Source of the DNA: Blastobasis lacticolella
Lineage: Eukaryota; Arthropoda; Insecta; Lepidoptera; Blastobasidae
Length of the DNA: 64,000 bases
Reading direction: 5' to 3'
Assembly: GCA_905147135.1 (NCBI GenBank)
Contig: LR990048.1
Location: 20,974,563 to 21,038,562 of the forward strand
The notes under the pieces were generated by a model. It was not told the DNA's origin and did not search any database. It saw nothing but the letters and a program-made list of their open reading frames with translations. Of the stretch, positions 35,701-48,200 are shown one piece after another (the stretch's first letter is position 1; each line of letters begins with the position of its first letter). The translations under genes were made by a program, and so were the position numbers.

Positions 35701-38700
35701 TGGCAAAGGCCTCCCCCAGAGATCTCCACAAAGGCCGGTCCTGTGCATTCCGCATACAGCTGGTACCTGCGATCTTTACCAGTCGTCGGTCCACCTTGTG
35801 ATAGGCCTACGCATGCTGCTATTTGCATTTTTTGTAACGTAAAAGAACAAAATCCTAGTTCATCTTTATTAATTTAGTTTATTCATTTGGCGACCTGAGT
35901 GGTTCAATGGTCAACATTGCCATGCACGCATCTGCCACGCAAGAGGTCCCGGGTTCGATTCCCGGCCGGGCAGAAATTGAAATGATGAATTTGAATTTCT
36001 GTTACGGGTCTGGGTGTTCTATGTATAATAAGTATGTATTTAAAAAGTATTTAAGTAGTATATCAGTTATCTAGCACCCATAGTACAAGCTTTGCTTAGT
36101 TTGGGGCTAGATGGCGCTGTGTGAATTTGTCCACGATGTTTTATTTATTTATTTATTTAAAAAATATAGCAGGTAGTACCCTATAGGTAGTGTAAAGCGG
36201 CAAATAATGTACGTTAACTAGAAAAGTGTTAAACCAAGTTAAATAATTTTATCTACTCTCATAGCGTAATGTTCCAATTACATATTCGAAAACGATTTTT
36301 CACGACAGTCTATAACATTTTTTTTTTTACTTTATTTAGAAACACACAGTCGTTAAAAAAATACTTTTAATATTACATGATACAGCATTTCCCATACTAT
36401 TTTCATTACAGGTGTAGGTACCGAAAAATAACTTTTTAATCATTATGCAACATTTTATTTTTTTTAATTTTGTCGGGCGCCGAGACACGGTGAAATGTAG
36501 GCTGAATACCTAGACGTCTTCAACAAATTCAAAATTTTAATTTTCCTGTTTATATTTCTGTGTTATTATTATCCCGCTAAACAGAATATTTTTTCTAATT
36601 GTTGTAATTTGTGTTTGTGATTTTTTTTCCTTTTTAAAGCAAATAAATAGATAAATGTGAAAGAAGTAAAGTGAATTTCCCGCCGCTTGATATCCTCGAC
36701 TTCCAGCAAAATTGAGAAAATTATAGGTAGATAAAGTAGTGTATGCAAATTGCATATAATTAGGTATTAAAACACTCGTGTCAAACTATTATCATACTTG
36801 GATACGCTTCGTATGATAAACAGACACTCATGTTTAAATACCCCCTTTTATATGACAGTTGCATAAACTACTATTATCTGCACTCATAGCGTAATGTTTC
36901 AATTAAATATTCGAAAACAGTCGTTTCTGGGTACAGTTTTCTCACGCCAGTCTATAAAATTAAAAAAAAATACTTTTTGATACAGCATTTGCCATACTAT
37001 TTTTATTACAGCTGTATCGAAAAATAACTTTTTAATTATTATGCAACACTTTTATTTTTTGAATTTTTGTTGGGAACCGGGACACGGCGAAATGTAGGCT
37101 GAATACCTAGATGCCTTTAACAAATTCAATATTTAAATATTCCTGTTTATATATCTGTGTAAATATTTTCCCGCTAAACAGAATATTTTTTCTAATTGTT
37201 GTCATTTGTGTTTAAGAATGCTTTTTTCTTATTTGAAACAAATAAATGGATCAATGTGAAAGTAGTAAAGTGAATTTCCCGCCGCTTGATATCCTCGACG
37301 CGTAGATACAACAAAACTCGCAGCTTACTTACAGCAAAGTTGAAAAAATTATAGGTACGATATTTAAACATAAAAATATGACTGTAGATAAAGTAGTGTA
37401 TGCAACTGCATATAATTAGGTATTATATGACAGTTGCATAAGCTACTATTTTTGTACAGTAGTTGACAGTAAGTATTAGTACATAAGACATGTTTAAAAA
37501 AAGAATTAAGGAGGCTGTGTGGGTTTCTTGCCGTTTCTTTCCCCCACGGAGAACCACCTTGGAAGCGGCGTTATGTGAAGAAGTTTGAACCACTATTAAA
37601 GCGAGATCAGTACACTCGACTAAGAGGTCACCACTCGAAATTGATACGAAGTTTCTCCAACAACAACCCGCACAAGCATTTTTTCAGCAACAGAGTCGTG
37701 GCACCTTGGAACAAGTTACCTGAGCAAGTCGTATCAGCACCGAGTACCAACGCCTTTAAGAATCGATTGGATAAACACTTAAAGAAAACCAAAATTAATT
37801 AAATGAGAATGTCAAAGGGTTAAGGATAGTGGGATACAGACATATCAGTTGTTCCAAATGCCTGTCTGTTCAGGGATAATAATAATTTTACTTCCTTTCC
37901 CACACACGGTGTCTTTTGTCTGCGGTTGGGTAGGGTAGTAGTTAGAGTAGGGGTAGGGTATGGGTAAGATAGTGGTAGGGTAGGGGTAAGATAGTGGTAG
38001 GGTAGGGGTAAGATAGTGGTAGAGTAGGGGTAATATAGTGGTAGGGTAGGGGTAAGGTAGTGGCAGGGTAGGGTTAAGGCAGTGGTAGAATACGGTAGGG
38101 GTAGGGTAGGGATAGGATAGAGTAGGGTGGGAGCGGCGACCTATCACATGCAGCATGTGTAATGCACGCTCACTTAAAAGTCGATCTGGCGGTGGCGTGG
38201 GGGCCGGGTCGCTCTTTTCCCTCAAATATGGTTGAATTGGACGATGGCTGGGCCCTGTGTTATACTCGTGAACGGGTGCTGCCTTGGTGGACTGGCTTAC
38301 TCTTGCTGTAGTTTTAGGTGGTTTATCTTAATTATACTAGACAGCCCTATATCATATATAGAGCGCGGTCCGGCTCTGCCTGGCATTGTCGGGCACGGTC
38401 CGGTCGTGGTTGGCGTGGGGTGGGTTTGCTGCGGCCATGAGGCGGCCAGTGTGTCACTATGTGCTTCCTTCCTACTTTCCTACCCCTCTCCTTTTTGACG
38501 ATTGAAAGATATTTAATGTCCTATTCAATAAAGAAACTTTGAGTTTACATACTGACACGCGTGTTATCGTACGTCGTGAAACCCTGGTAAACCTGGGAAA
38601 ACCTGGTACCTAACCTACGTCACTACATATTATACAACAAAGCCCCACGCCGCGTCTGCCTGTCCGTCCGATCGCGATAAATTCAAAAACTACTAAACAG

Positions 38701-41302
38701 ATTTTCAAGCGGTTTTCAGACAGTGAGTCATGAGAATGTTTAGGAGTATAATTTGTAAATGTTACTATCCGTGCGAAGCCGGGGCAGGTCGATAGTATTT
38801 AATAAAAATGTTGAATCGTAATCGTATCGTGTTGTACGTAATACAAGGGCCATTCTGAAACACATACATAGGACCGTAGGTACTTTTCCTTTACTGAGGA
38901 GTGAACTCATCGTTAGTATAAAGATAGTTGTTACCTTCTAGTTTACAAATACAATGTGAATTTCTTGAGTTGGTGACGATGTCGAGTTGTGTAACGCGAG
39001 TGGGCCGCGTTGGCAGCCGCGACGCGAGCGACGCGTGAATTTCTATGACCTACCATTTATTTGTATATTACGCAGTTATTGTACTAAACATTCACATAAA
39101 CTCTGACCTCTAAATTTAGGTTATGTGACGTAGATACTGTTTATTTACTGAACTGTGCGAGCACAATACAGTTATCTGAATCATGGGTACACCTGACACG
39201 CCCTAAAGCAGCTTACTGCGAGTAGAGGAGCCGTCCCGTCGATTGTAATCATTAAAGACTAGGTAGTTAAATACATATGTTAGTGCTTTCTCCCTTCCGC
39301 CCTAGTAATTAGTAGGTAATCAGGAAGGAATATAATTTTGGCATGTGAGAAATGAAGCGGCGAGCGCGTGCGCATCGGCCGCGGCGGCGTGACGCTGTCG
39401 CCACCCGCGCTGTTGCTACACACAACGTTACGTTCCCTTACATAATACATAACAATACACATACGAGTTCATCAATTCGAACGTGACGACAATTAAAATA
39501 TGTCTCAAGAGATACAACAAAGGTGGCAAAGATTTGAATCATTGTGTTACCTGGGTGCCGATACTGTGACCACGGCCACAAGTGAGCTGCTGAAGAGGCG
39601 GTCCACCAGGCACGTCTCCTGCCCGGTGCGGCTCGCGTACATCTCCTCCACGCCATCGTCGGGCGTCAGTGCGAACAGGTGGTAGCCACTGCTACTGCCC
39701 GCCACCAGAGACCTGACAGATACACTCAATAAGTGTTTCAATATCTTATCTTGTGCACAATACGTTTAAATGTTAGCTAACACAAAATATACAAATACAT
39801 TATGCACTGATGAAAAATAAATCTGTTGTTAAAATACCATAACGGGGCACTTTTATACATTCGATACAATTACAAACATAAAATGGTTTAAATTTAGCTG
39901 TTATCTTGGAGTGAATAAGTGAAATGTAGTATGAGTAAATCTGTTACAACAATCCTTATATGACGAAGTGTCTCTGTCACTTTGTTTTTAATAATTTATT
40001 ATATATAAATTAGAAACTTAAGAATATTAGTTTTTTTTATGCCACTAAGGTGGCAAACAAGCTTACGGCCTGCCTGATGGTAAGCAGTCACCACAGCCAT
40101 GAAATATATGTACAACTGGATGGGTGTAGACTGTCCAATAACAAATTGATACACATATCTGAGGCCATTCTTACCAAGGTAACTATTCATATTTTATTTA
40201 TTATTATTATTGTAATATTGGTTTTGTTGGACAATTTTACATGGACCATTTAACTATTTTGGTGAGTCATTCTGATCACCACTTTCCAAGTTTTAGTATT
40301 ACTTTGACAAATAAAATGCTGTAATTTAAGGCCAGATAAATAAAAAGGAATAAGTAATTATCTTGCTAGTTAATGGCCGTCTCGTGTGAGGCCCGGGCTC
40401 CTTTTTGACCATGATTCAGAATTTGGCAGATCAGATAATTATGATATTCAATAGTTTTGAAATAAATGATTAATTGGTATAGGTTGCAGATCCTCTTGTA
40501 CTATAATATGTGGCTGCATCGCAGTGGCCAGTCTTGCCTACAACTATTGCCAGGCGATTTCCTATAGTTGTTTTAGCAGTGCTCCATTGTTATAGCACAG
40601 TGCATTCTTTTCTACTCTGCATAAAGTTTGTCATGAATGATGAAGTAACACATATTGCTTGTTTAGAAGGCTCTTAATACAAATATTATTATTAGATACC
40701 TACTAATGTGATAGCAGCTTTTATTGATATATGTACCACTTTTACAGACAATTAAATTAATTGATATCTCAATTATATAAGTATAACAGTACATTTTATA
40801 AACAAGATTCATAACATAAGTACACCAAAAACATAAAGACTGTACTTTTGAACTATGTGCAATTAAGTTTTTTAAAACAGCAATCAATATTTGTTTTGAT
40901 CACAATGGCTGTACAAAATATTATTGTGATTGTCAGCTGGTACGCGGACGCCATATTTGTTTACAGCGCTCGCGCTCGCGTCCTTGCTACAGTGCAAATT
41001 ATTGCGCCATAGCTAGTTAACTGCGCCCATGAATTACGGTTGCATCACCCAACTCCCAGACCCCAGCACTGCGCTGCGCTGCGCAGCAGCAGCGCCCGGA
41101 AAGGCCATGAAGCGAATTGATCCGACCTCTCCTAACTGTCTCGCCTCTCTCCAGAGGCTTTGCTAGCGAACTTTTTAAGAACAGAAACCAAAACGACTCT
41201 CTTTCTATGTATGTTATGTACTTACGTGCAATCCTGATTAAACTGTACGAATACTCCCCCTGCATTTGGTCCCTCTGTATTTTGACCTCCGCCTAGACTC
41301 AT
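32778..41302 (-). CDS. WIPI2: WIPI2/Atg18 PROPPIN autophagy protein, 450 aa, seven exons
   Basis: WIPI2/Atg18 proteins are seven-bladed propellers that bind PI3P on the forming autophagosome and recruit the lipidation machinery. Coding exons in transcript order: 41302-41226, 39712-39551, 35039-34949, 34855-34197, 34112-33949, 33061-33002, 32917-32778. All junctions are GT-AG and phases agree (1353 nt). The start [10 protein letters not shown] leads into [20 protein letters not shown], blade 1. [19 protein letters not shown] and [12 protein letters not shown] follow. The two-site lipid motif FRRG is at residues 224-227, then [11 protein letters not shown] and [13 protein letters not shown]. 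The C-terminal [10 protein letters not shown] block and final HFPPMRV match WIPI2 rather than WIPI3/4. Length is close to human WIPI2. If the intron after 33949 were retained, the frame would stop at 33941. Convergent with Npl4. Confidence 0.95.
35130..35245. repeat. Helitron-type dispersed sequence
   Basis: ATCTCTACACAGAATTTCAT, AAAAATCGGTGCGGTGGTAC and GTAACAGACAGACAAAG follow the wording of a very common lepidopteran repeat usually carried by Helitron-like elements. No ends are visible. In WIPI2 intron 2. Confidence 0.4.
35660..35770. mobile_element. LINE 3'-end fragment
   Basis: ATCATCATATTAGCC is followed by GGCAAAGGCCTCCCCCAGAG and CACAAAGGCCGG. It has the same ending as the fragments at 4480 and 14279. 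In WIPI2 intron 2. Confidence 0.5.
35889..36162 (+). mobile_element. tRNA-Gly(GCC)-derived SINE
   Basis: The head carries an A box (TGGTTCAATGGT), the anticodon region CTGCCACGC and a perfect T arm with B box (CCGGGTTCGATTCCCGG), all close to tRNA-Gly with anticodon GCC. The acceptor stem does not pair, so it is not a working tRNA. An unrelated body of about 170 bases and a tail of ATTT repeats (36140-36160) complete a full SINE. It lies in WIPI2 intron 2, opposite to the gene. Confidence 0.85.
36250..37450. repeat. Repeat D, two tandem units of about 630 bp
   Basis: CTCATAGCGTAATGTT recurs at about 36258 and 36893. GGTGAAATGTAGGCTGAATA (with one change) and CCCGCTAAACAGAATATT recur with the same spacing, so two diverged units lie head to tail. 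A further copy is at 31441-32065. Each unit contains short inverted pieces (ATAAAGTAGTGTATGCAA versus TTGCATAAACTACTATTAT). Non-coding, in WIPI2 intron 2. Confidence 0.75.
37500..37802 (+). mobile_element. CR1-like LINE relic, C-terminal end
   Basis: Translation includes [36 protein letters not shown] and [11 protein letters not shown]. These are the hallmark final residues of CR1/jockey-type polyproteins (R..WN.LP followed by FK.RLD.H). Only the last 75 residues remain. In WIPI2 intron 2, antisense to the gene. Confidence 0.8.
37922..38131. repeat. G-rich minisatellite
   Basis: About nine imperfect copies of a 21-base unit like GGTAGGGTAGGGGTAAGATA. One strand is strongly G-rich with runs of three and four G, so quadruplex formation is possible. 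The proline-tyrosine open frame on the other strand is a by-product of the repeat. Confidence 0.85.
38640..38795 (+). mobile_element. Helitron-like 3' end fragment
   Basis: Includes ACTACTAAACAGATTTTCAA and ends CCGTGCGAAGCCGGGGCAGG followed by TCGATAGT. The ending closely resembles that at 60590-60616, but the terminal CTAG has become ATAG. A related but endless copy is at 58680-58830. In WIPI2 intron 2. Confidence 0.5.
40035..40128 (+). repeat. Dispersed repeat A, copy 5
   Basis: ATGCCACTAAGGTGGCAAAC, AAGCTTACGGCCTGCCTGAT and GGTAAGCAGTCACCACAGCC: the clearest copy of the family. In WIPI2 intron 1. Confidence 0.65.
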
Positions 41303-41644
41303 TGGAACGTTTTAAGTTTATGACTATTTATTACAATCTACAAACTACGGACGACATACACTTCGACCTTAGCGCGCACAATCACTCAATATGTAAATAA
41401 TATAAACAGAATATTCGTCACAAGTACGATTTTGACACAAAGAACGACCTTGCAGCTAAAAACATGCCCCTCCCCGCACAAAGCAGAAATTTCGCCTTTT
41501 GCCTTTGTGTCTTGCGTTTTGCCCCCTCCACTCTTCTCAACAGACCAAGAAAATTCATCCCTACCCAAAAAGTTTCGTTCGAAAATTGGTTCATAAAGCA
41601 CGCTCTACATATTGTATTAAAACTAGTTAGCGAGTGTTGCCTTT

Positions 41645-42050
41645 AAGCGCGCTCCACATGTTCGCCGAAACTTTTGCCGGGATTTTGGTCGGCCTCTACA
41701 TTCTCGCCTATTAGGGAAGTGGTGGGTGTCAAAACGCGTCGACATTATATCGATTCATCGGTGTAACATCGCTAATCTGCTGTAAACAGGGTCACAGAGG
41801 TGATAGCACCTGCTTTACTGTAATTACTTGATCTACTAATATCCTGGATCATGGTCAGGAGTACCCCGAACCTGTTACGGGAAAAAGCGCTAGGAATATA
41901 AATATAAAATCGATCGAATCGAGACGACAACAAACAATCTCTACATAGTCTATGAAATAGGCGAGACATGCCAAACATGCACGGGACTACACGAATAGTC
42001 CCTCTAGATTCTCGTGTTCCCGCGAAACTGTCCACATGTGGAGCGCGCTT
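41645..42050. mobile_element. Possible small inverted-repeat element
   Basis: AAGCGCGCTCCACATGT at 41645-41661 returns as a perfect 17-base inverted copy at 42034-42050. Part of the interior (41805-41870, CCTGGATCATGGTCAGGAGT) resembles SINE sequence seen again near 56090. There is no coding sequence, and the target duplication is unclear. Confidence 0.5.
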
Positions 42051-42404
42051 TCACAGTGTGGCAACATAATGGTGAGGGTGCTATGTATAGTAGTTCATAG
42101 TTCGAGACAAAATGTCACACATCTCTATAACACACACACTAAGGCAAATGCAGGGATGAAACAAGGCAGCCCATCTACAGATGTGTTATTTTTACTACGA
42201 ATTTATATTCCGTAGCGAACACAAACAAATATGACTTGTGGGCATATTTATATTGTCATTATAGCGTACTGGGACCTTTATTATTTATCCTGTACATAAA
42301 TGACCTAATTGAACTAAATAATTATAGAACATTAAATGAATGTTACGGAGGTCAGATGGTAGACGCTCTACTGTAATTACCTGATTGCCAAATCCTGGAT
42401 CATT

Positions 42405-43645
42405 GTCAAGGCGGACCCCAGGTCCTCGTTCTTGAGAGGACAACCGGGACATTTACGCGCCACGCGTCAGGTATAAGCCCCGTGGTTACGATCCTATTAA
42501 ATAGTTCAGTGAGCAAGAGTACGCCTTGGCTCCCCATTGTTTTCCAAGTTTCTATTAGTATTCCTTCATGGCCAATAGCTTTCTTGATCTTCATATAGGC
42601 CAGAGACCTCTCCACCTCGTCAGGGGTGATCGGGCTTATCCAGCCAAGGTTTGCAGGTAGCTGTGGTGGTGGCACGTGGTTGTTGGCCTCGTTAGACAGT
42701 TCCTTGAAATAACAGCACCAACGATCTTTATTAGAGTTTGCACTTGTTAGCAACACGCCGTCTATCCCTTTTATGGCAACGCATTTTGACACATCTAAAC
42801 TAGCTCGACTCTGCGACTTTGCCAGCTTGTAGACGAGCTTCTGCCCCTGCACTGAATGCAGCGCATCGTAGAGCGGAGCCAGCTGGGCCGACCGCGCTTT
42901 TGACACCGCCATTTTTGATAGTCGCTTTGCTCTCAAGTACACTTCCTTATCCGATAGTAAATTACTACGCTGCCATTTTTTTAATCATGCCCTTTTGTCC
43001 CTAACTGCTTCCTGCACCTCACTGTTCCACCATCTCGTATCCTTGTCAATTCGTCGGCCGCATGTACAACTAAAGTACTGTTCGTCCGAGTTTGAGGATG
43101 GATTTCTGATAATGACACCAGAGCTCATTGGTGGTTTCGCCCTTTGCGCGACAATCGAGGCCTTCGTCTGCCTCCATGCCTCCTGGCTCTGGCTGCTTAA
43201 AGTCCACCACTTAATAGACGGTACGCAGCGTTCTGCCGTAGGCCGTCTACTAATTAACCGGACGTCAATGACAAGGACTCGGTGCTGTGTAGTGGGGTAG
43301 TGAGGTAGTGAGGCATTCCCCCTGGATGATCTTGCACTGGGATACGTGACCGACGGTTAAGACGGCGGCCAGTGAGGTTCGGAGAATATCTTCTCCCTCA
43401 CTGTTTCGCTGGCAGTCGCCAAAGCCACCATGCACCCGACCTAACTCCTCGCTCCTCTGGCCCACATGACCGTTGAGGTCTGCACCAACCACAAGCTGTT
43501 CGGAGGATGGTATACGTCGCAGAGTATTTTAGAAACTGTTCCAGAAGGCAGTCTTTTGGATGTCGGCGCAGCCGGACTGGGGATAGGCATAGATGCTGAT
43601 GAGGTTCGTTGTCCAAAAAATCAAATACACACACACACACACACA

Positions 43646-43697
<52 letters not shown>

Positions 43698-44041
43698 CGA
43701 ACGCACGCACACGCACACACAAAGAATGTTATAATGTAATGGTTGGGAGGTTGGGAGCCTGGAGATCAGTAATTCTTTGCGCCTTAATCATGAGTCGATC
43801 GCTTACCCTGTTCACCTCCAAAATATCGTTCCGGAACTCTTCACCCACCACAATAGCGACCTCCCTTCCGCCGATCCTCTCGAGACCGGCCGGTCACAGA
43901 ACCAACGTTCAGGGTGGCGAAGCGAAGCTTCCTACTACTTGGCGCTAACTTTTTTAACCCCGCCCGCGCGTGACAGGGTAGCCTTAGCCCTCTTATCGCA
44001 GGTGTAGGGCGATATGCCTGTGCGTCGTCCAGCGGCGACAC
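42405..44041 (-). mobile_element. RTE-like LINE, endonuclease plus start of reverse transcriptase, broken
   Basis: On the minus strand KLRFATLNVGSVTGRS opens the apurinic-type endonuclease. VVGADLNGHVGQ and DRVHGGFG-like GRVHGGFGDCQRN close it near 43400. A linker with DTRWWNSEVQEAVRDK follows. Then comes the entry to the reverse transcriptase (ITPDEVERSLAYMKIKKAIG...GILIETWK). The catalytic core of the RT is absent: the copy stops at about 42405, where SINE-like sequence begins. A microsatellite splits the endonuclease, and several stops and frame changes are present. Confidence 0.85.
43625..43722. repeat. AC / ACGC microsatellite
   Basis: About 11 AC units pass into an uninterrupted run of roughly 15 ACGC units and back to AC. 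It sits inside the endonuclease region of the LINE at 42405-44041 and has destroyed that reading frame. Confidence 0.95.
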
Positions 44042-45200
44042 CCTAGCATGGTGTCTATTTTTTGCGGTGTTTTGGCTTTTTATGTGCGGTGACTACCATC
44101 CGACCCGCACAACCTGTTAGGGAGAAGCCGGTTTGCCAGAGACTCGTCCGTCTGTCAGCAGGAGGACCGCGGGCAGGTGAGGTTGCCCATGACATGGTAG
44201 TTGGGCCCTATAACCCCCCCACACCAACCCGACTTCGCCATTTTGAAAAAATTACGTCTCATAAAACTTAGGCCAATCGATAGAAAATATTACTACCAAT
44301 CGATCACTTTATGAGCAATAATGTTGTAAGTATATTTCCGAGAAATCGCAGGACAAAGATCTACAATGACTAACAATATTTAAAATATCTTCTAAACTAC
44401 CCAATCGATTTCGATCAAATCACAGTAGGATTTTTTTTATTATATTAGCTTTCAAAAAAAGAAACCGCACTGAGAAGTTAAAATTGTGTAAATTTTATAA
44501 TTTCCACTTAAAATTTAAATCAAGCCAATTAAAGACGGAGTAATGTAGTGCACATTTATGTGAAAGTGCAAAGTATGGGAATACACTTGGATTATACTTT
44601 TACCGGTAAGTAAACATTCGTGGTCGCGGCGATCGGGAATCAATTTTAGAAATTGTGACAAAAATATGCATCGGAGGGTATTAAAAACAAGTTTAAAATT
44701 ATTGGCAAATTGAGTTATATTTCGATGTCTAAATATATACGAAAATATTTCGATGTAAGCAGAGCCGGATTTAGTATTTATTGGATAGAATTTTTCTATG
44801 CCATTATTACAGAATCGTTCATAAACCCTTTTTTAAAATATGTTTTAGAAGGAGGCTAGCTGGGGGCTGTATGCGAAATATAGTCCCTTGTTTTAGATGG
44901 CATGGATGACAGTTGACGTTTGGCGTTGACGTTGACATTGATTTGACAAACAGCTGATGACAGCAGAACAACATGTGCTGTTTTTGTTTACCGTTGTTGC
45001 ATTAATAAGAAGTTATTACTTTTCATTTTTCGTGTGGATTATATTAATTATAGTGTACCGGTAATCAAGTAGTATTCGGTTTATTATGAGCGAAGTCTAT
45101 GGTTTGCATACTATACTAGTATTATAATATTTATACGTGAACAATATCCTAATTCCCCACGTGGTGGGTTGTGGTTCGTGGCTACAAAAATAACAAAAAT

Positions 45201-48200
45201 ATGGGCCGTAAAATTCCCGCAAAGAAACACAGAGGCGTCAAGGATCCATTTGTGCAACAAGCCAAACGTTTGCAAAGGTTTATAATACTTACTTTGGTTA
45301 GAGGATACCAAAGGGTGCAACTCAAAAAGACAAAGTCTTTTTTCCTCAGCTCCCCCTTTGCTACACTCCAACCCTTACTTTATATGTTTAATAGCTAAAA
45401 TAAGTTTTTTTTCAAATTACTGTATTTTATCGTCCTAAACCTCTTTTCACTTATAACTAACCTAATAGCGTTCATAAGAGATGATATGAGCAACTTAAAC
45501 CAGTAGAAAATATTGTTATCATATTCTAATCTGGTGAGATGGAGGTCAAATGTTTGTCTCGTAAACACTTAAGCTCTACTGAACATGAGAGTCAGTACTG
45601 CTCCCTCCCTCAGGCTGTAATAAAATTAAACGTCACTTCAACAAATAAAATTCATTCACAAAGAAATCACAACTTAAATCGGCTAGAGGATACCAAAGAG
45701 TGCAATAACTAAATTTACATGTCTTTTTTCTCCAACCCTTAAACCTAATACATAATTTTATTATCAGAATTGTATAAGTATTCCGTGTTAGCAGTCCTAC
45801 TTAAGGTGGTTTAGTAAACTTTGATTGAGCTTTTAAAGGCCAGTGCCGAATTCACTCTCCTTAGGTTGCAGATGTTCTGGACAATGGTGGCTCTGGACTA
45901 AGTTGACCGTTTGACCATGCAAAATCTAAGCAATTAAAGAAGAAACTGCTTTTAACCAATAGAAATCCATTTTCTGTTCCATTAAATACATTTACTAAAA
46001 GTTTATACCACAATGTATTTCTTAAGCACTCAAACCAATGAAGAAATGTTAAGCAAAAGTTAGTATGGGTGTCGAACCACCTTAACAATAATATTATCTA
46101 CCTACATAACACCAATAGTAATACAGGAAATTTGACAAAAAATTGTCCAAACTCGGACATTTGAAATTACAAGGTGAAAATTAGTGGAAATGTAGAGGGA
46201 CTTATGGGACTTTTGGGACATCAATCAGGACACTATTCTCTACTTGTCCACTTCAGCTTGTTATTTCAAATGTCTGGGTCAATGTTTAATTTTTCTGCAC
46301 TATAGGGAAACTATATAGGAAAAAGCCTTCACCATCATTATTATCGTGCTGCTGTCCATTGTTTTGTTTTCTCCATTGAATATATACAGGATGTCCGGTA
46401 ACGAATGGATAACCATGAAATGTCTTATAGTATAACTTATGGCCGTTCAGAAAAAAATATGAAGCAAAATATATCATACCTAAGTTATGATATTTTTTTT
46501 TACCTTATTTTACTTTTAAGAACACTACAATCAGAAATAAATAGATTCCATCGGTTTTTTATTGTTTTATTATTATACACAAACTATGCTAATAGATAAA
46601 CAGTAAATACTTAGTATGTCTAACTTATGATATTTTTTTTTCTGAACGGCCATAAGTTATAACTATAAGACATTTCAAGGTTATCCATTCATTACCGGAA
46701 ACCCTGTATTGTCGTTGTCGTGCCGACGACGGCGACCCGTACTTAGTTAAAGACTATTTCTTTGGAAGTCTCCAGCCTTCCATGCGGCTAACATGGCCAC
46801 TCATCTTCATTTCTCCATTGAAACACATTAACATGCAAATGGTGTGTATGCAGCTTGAAGGGCAAGATCAACGCGCCGCCGCGCGACCCCGACGAGCAGC
46901 CCGTGCCGCGCTCGCTGCTGCGGCTGTTCGCGCCGCCGCGGCCCGTGCGTGCTGACCGCCCGCCCCGCCCCGCAGGTACCCGACTACTACCGACTACTAC
47001 CGACTACCCGACTACTGAGTGTCATTATCATGATCATCAACTGTCTATAACATCCGGTCTGGGAAAACTTTTCGTTTTTCTGGAAGGGAACTGGAAGTCA
47101 AATGGAACCGGAAGACCTACACTCAGCTAGACCGTTTTACTGTGGCGTACACACCCCATTAGGGGAGAAGTGACATCGAAGGGACAAGGATCTAGTTAAC
47201 TTGTAGAGAGTCAAGAAATTGCACGATGTGGAAAGAGCCACCGGCAAGTACTGCGCGCACCTTCCGTGATTCGCTCCGTATAACGAGACGTGGGCAGGAG
47301 CATGTGTTGGTGAACGGTTTGTCTATAACGTCTACTGCCAGACTTGAGTCCACGCTAGACCGGCAGGTTGGCAACAAAAAACGCTGCTGCCCACTTCCTG
47401 CTCTACACCCAATCGAGGGGTTGGTGGAATTGTACTCTGCCGGACACCGTACGGTTTACTTGTTGGCTATGTTGACATGAAAATGCTATTCTATTGACTT
47501 GAGTGTCCTCAAAATGAGTAGATATTACTTACGAGATATTGTTCCGAACGGATTTACAACATTTTAAAGTAAAGTAAACACAAACAACACAACAGTAAAA
47601 TGATCTTGAAACGTTGCAGAGTCGCGTGGACGCGGGGGTGGCCGCGGGGGAGGCCGCGGGGGAGGCCGCGGGGGAGGCAGCGGGGGTGGCCGCGGGGGAG
47701 GCAGCGGGGGCGCGGTGTCGCGGCTGCGGCGCGGCGCGGGCGAGTCGGCGCGCGAGTTCTCGCTGCGCATCAACAGCGCCGTGCGCGCGCTGCATTGCCC
47801 CGACACACTCGACTATCCGGTAACTATTGCTGCCACTTTTGCGGCTACAGCAACATAATATAGGGTATTTGGTGAATCGTTAGCCAGTTGAATTGGCTAA
47901 AAGAAGGGGTTATTCAGCTGTCCCTAAGGCCCCAATAACTCATCCTTTGATTCGCAGAGCATCCCCGGAAGTAAGAATGAATTCTTGGTGGTCAGTTCTT
48001 GAAATTTCTTTCATTAATGCTATAAATACCTTGTAACTACTGCGCAAGAATATGATTCCTAAGGTGATAATCCTGTATTTCACAACTTTGATTTTTTCCC
48101 AAGGTGGAGGAAGCCGAGGAGGAGGGCGACGCGCGCGGCGAGCGGATGCAGCGCTTGCGCGAGGGCCGGCAGAGGAAGCGACGGGCCGCCGCCGCCAAGG

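Larger units (their letters stand above)
41303..45200. promoter_or_regulatory. Divergent intergenic region between WIPI2 and the CCDC137-like gene
   Basis: The two start codons face away from each other across 3.9 kb. Most of the middle is mobile DNA (41645-42050 and 42405-44041). Promoters should lie in the first few hundred bases at each side: 41303-41640 for WIPI2 and 44230-45200 for the CCDC137-like gene. Positions 44900-44960 have repeated GTTGACGTT-like words. No core promoter element is assigned. Confidence 0.35.

Noticed and set aside
35889..35972. Functional tRNA-Gly gene
   Set aside because: The acceptor stem does not pair and a SINE body and tail follow, so it is a SINE head.
37845..38225. 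Pro/Tyr/Leu repeat protein on the minus strand
   Set aside because: It is the by-product of a G-rich minisatellite, with no start context or splice support.
43398..43720. Cys/Arg-rich repetitive peptide on the minus strand
   Set aside because: It is the translation of the ACGC microsatellite inside a dead LINE.
43625..43722. CRISPR-like array
   Set aside because: The repeat is a simple 4-base microsatellite in a eukaryotic genome, with no spacers.
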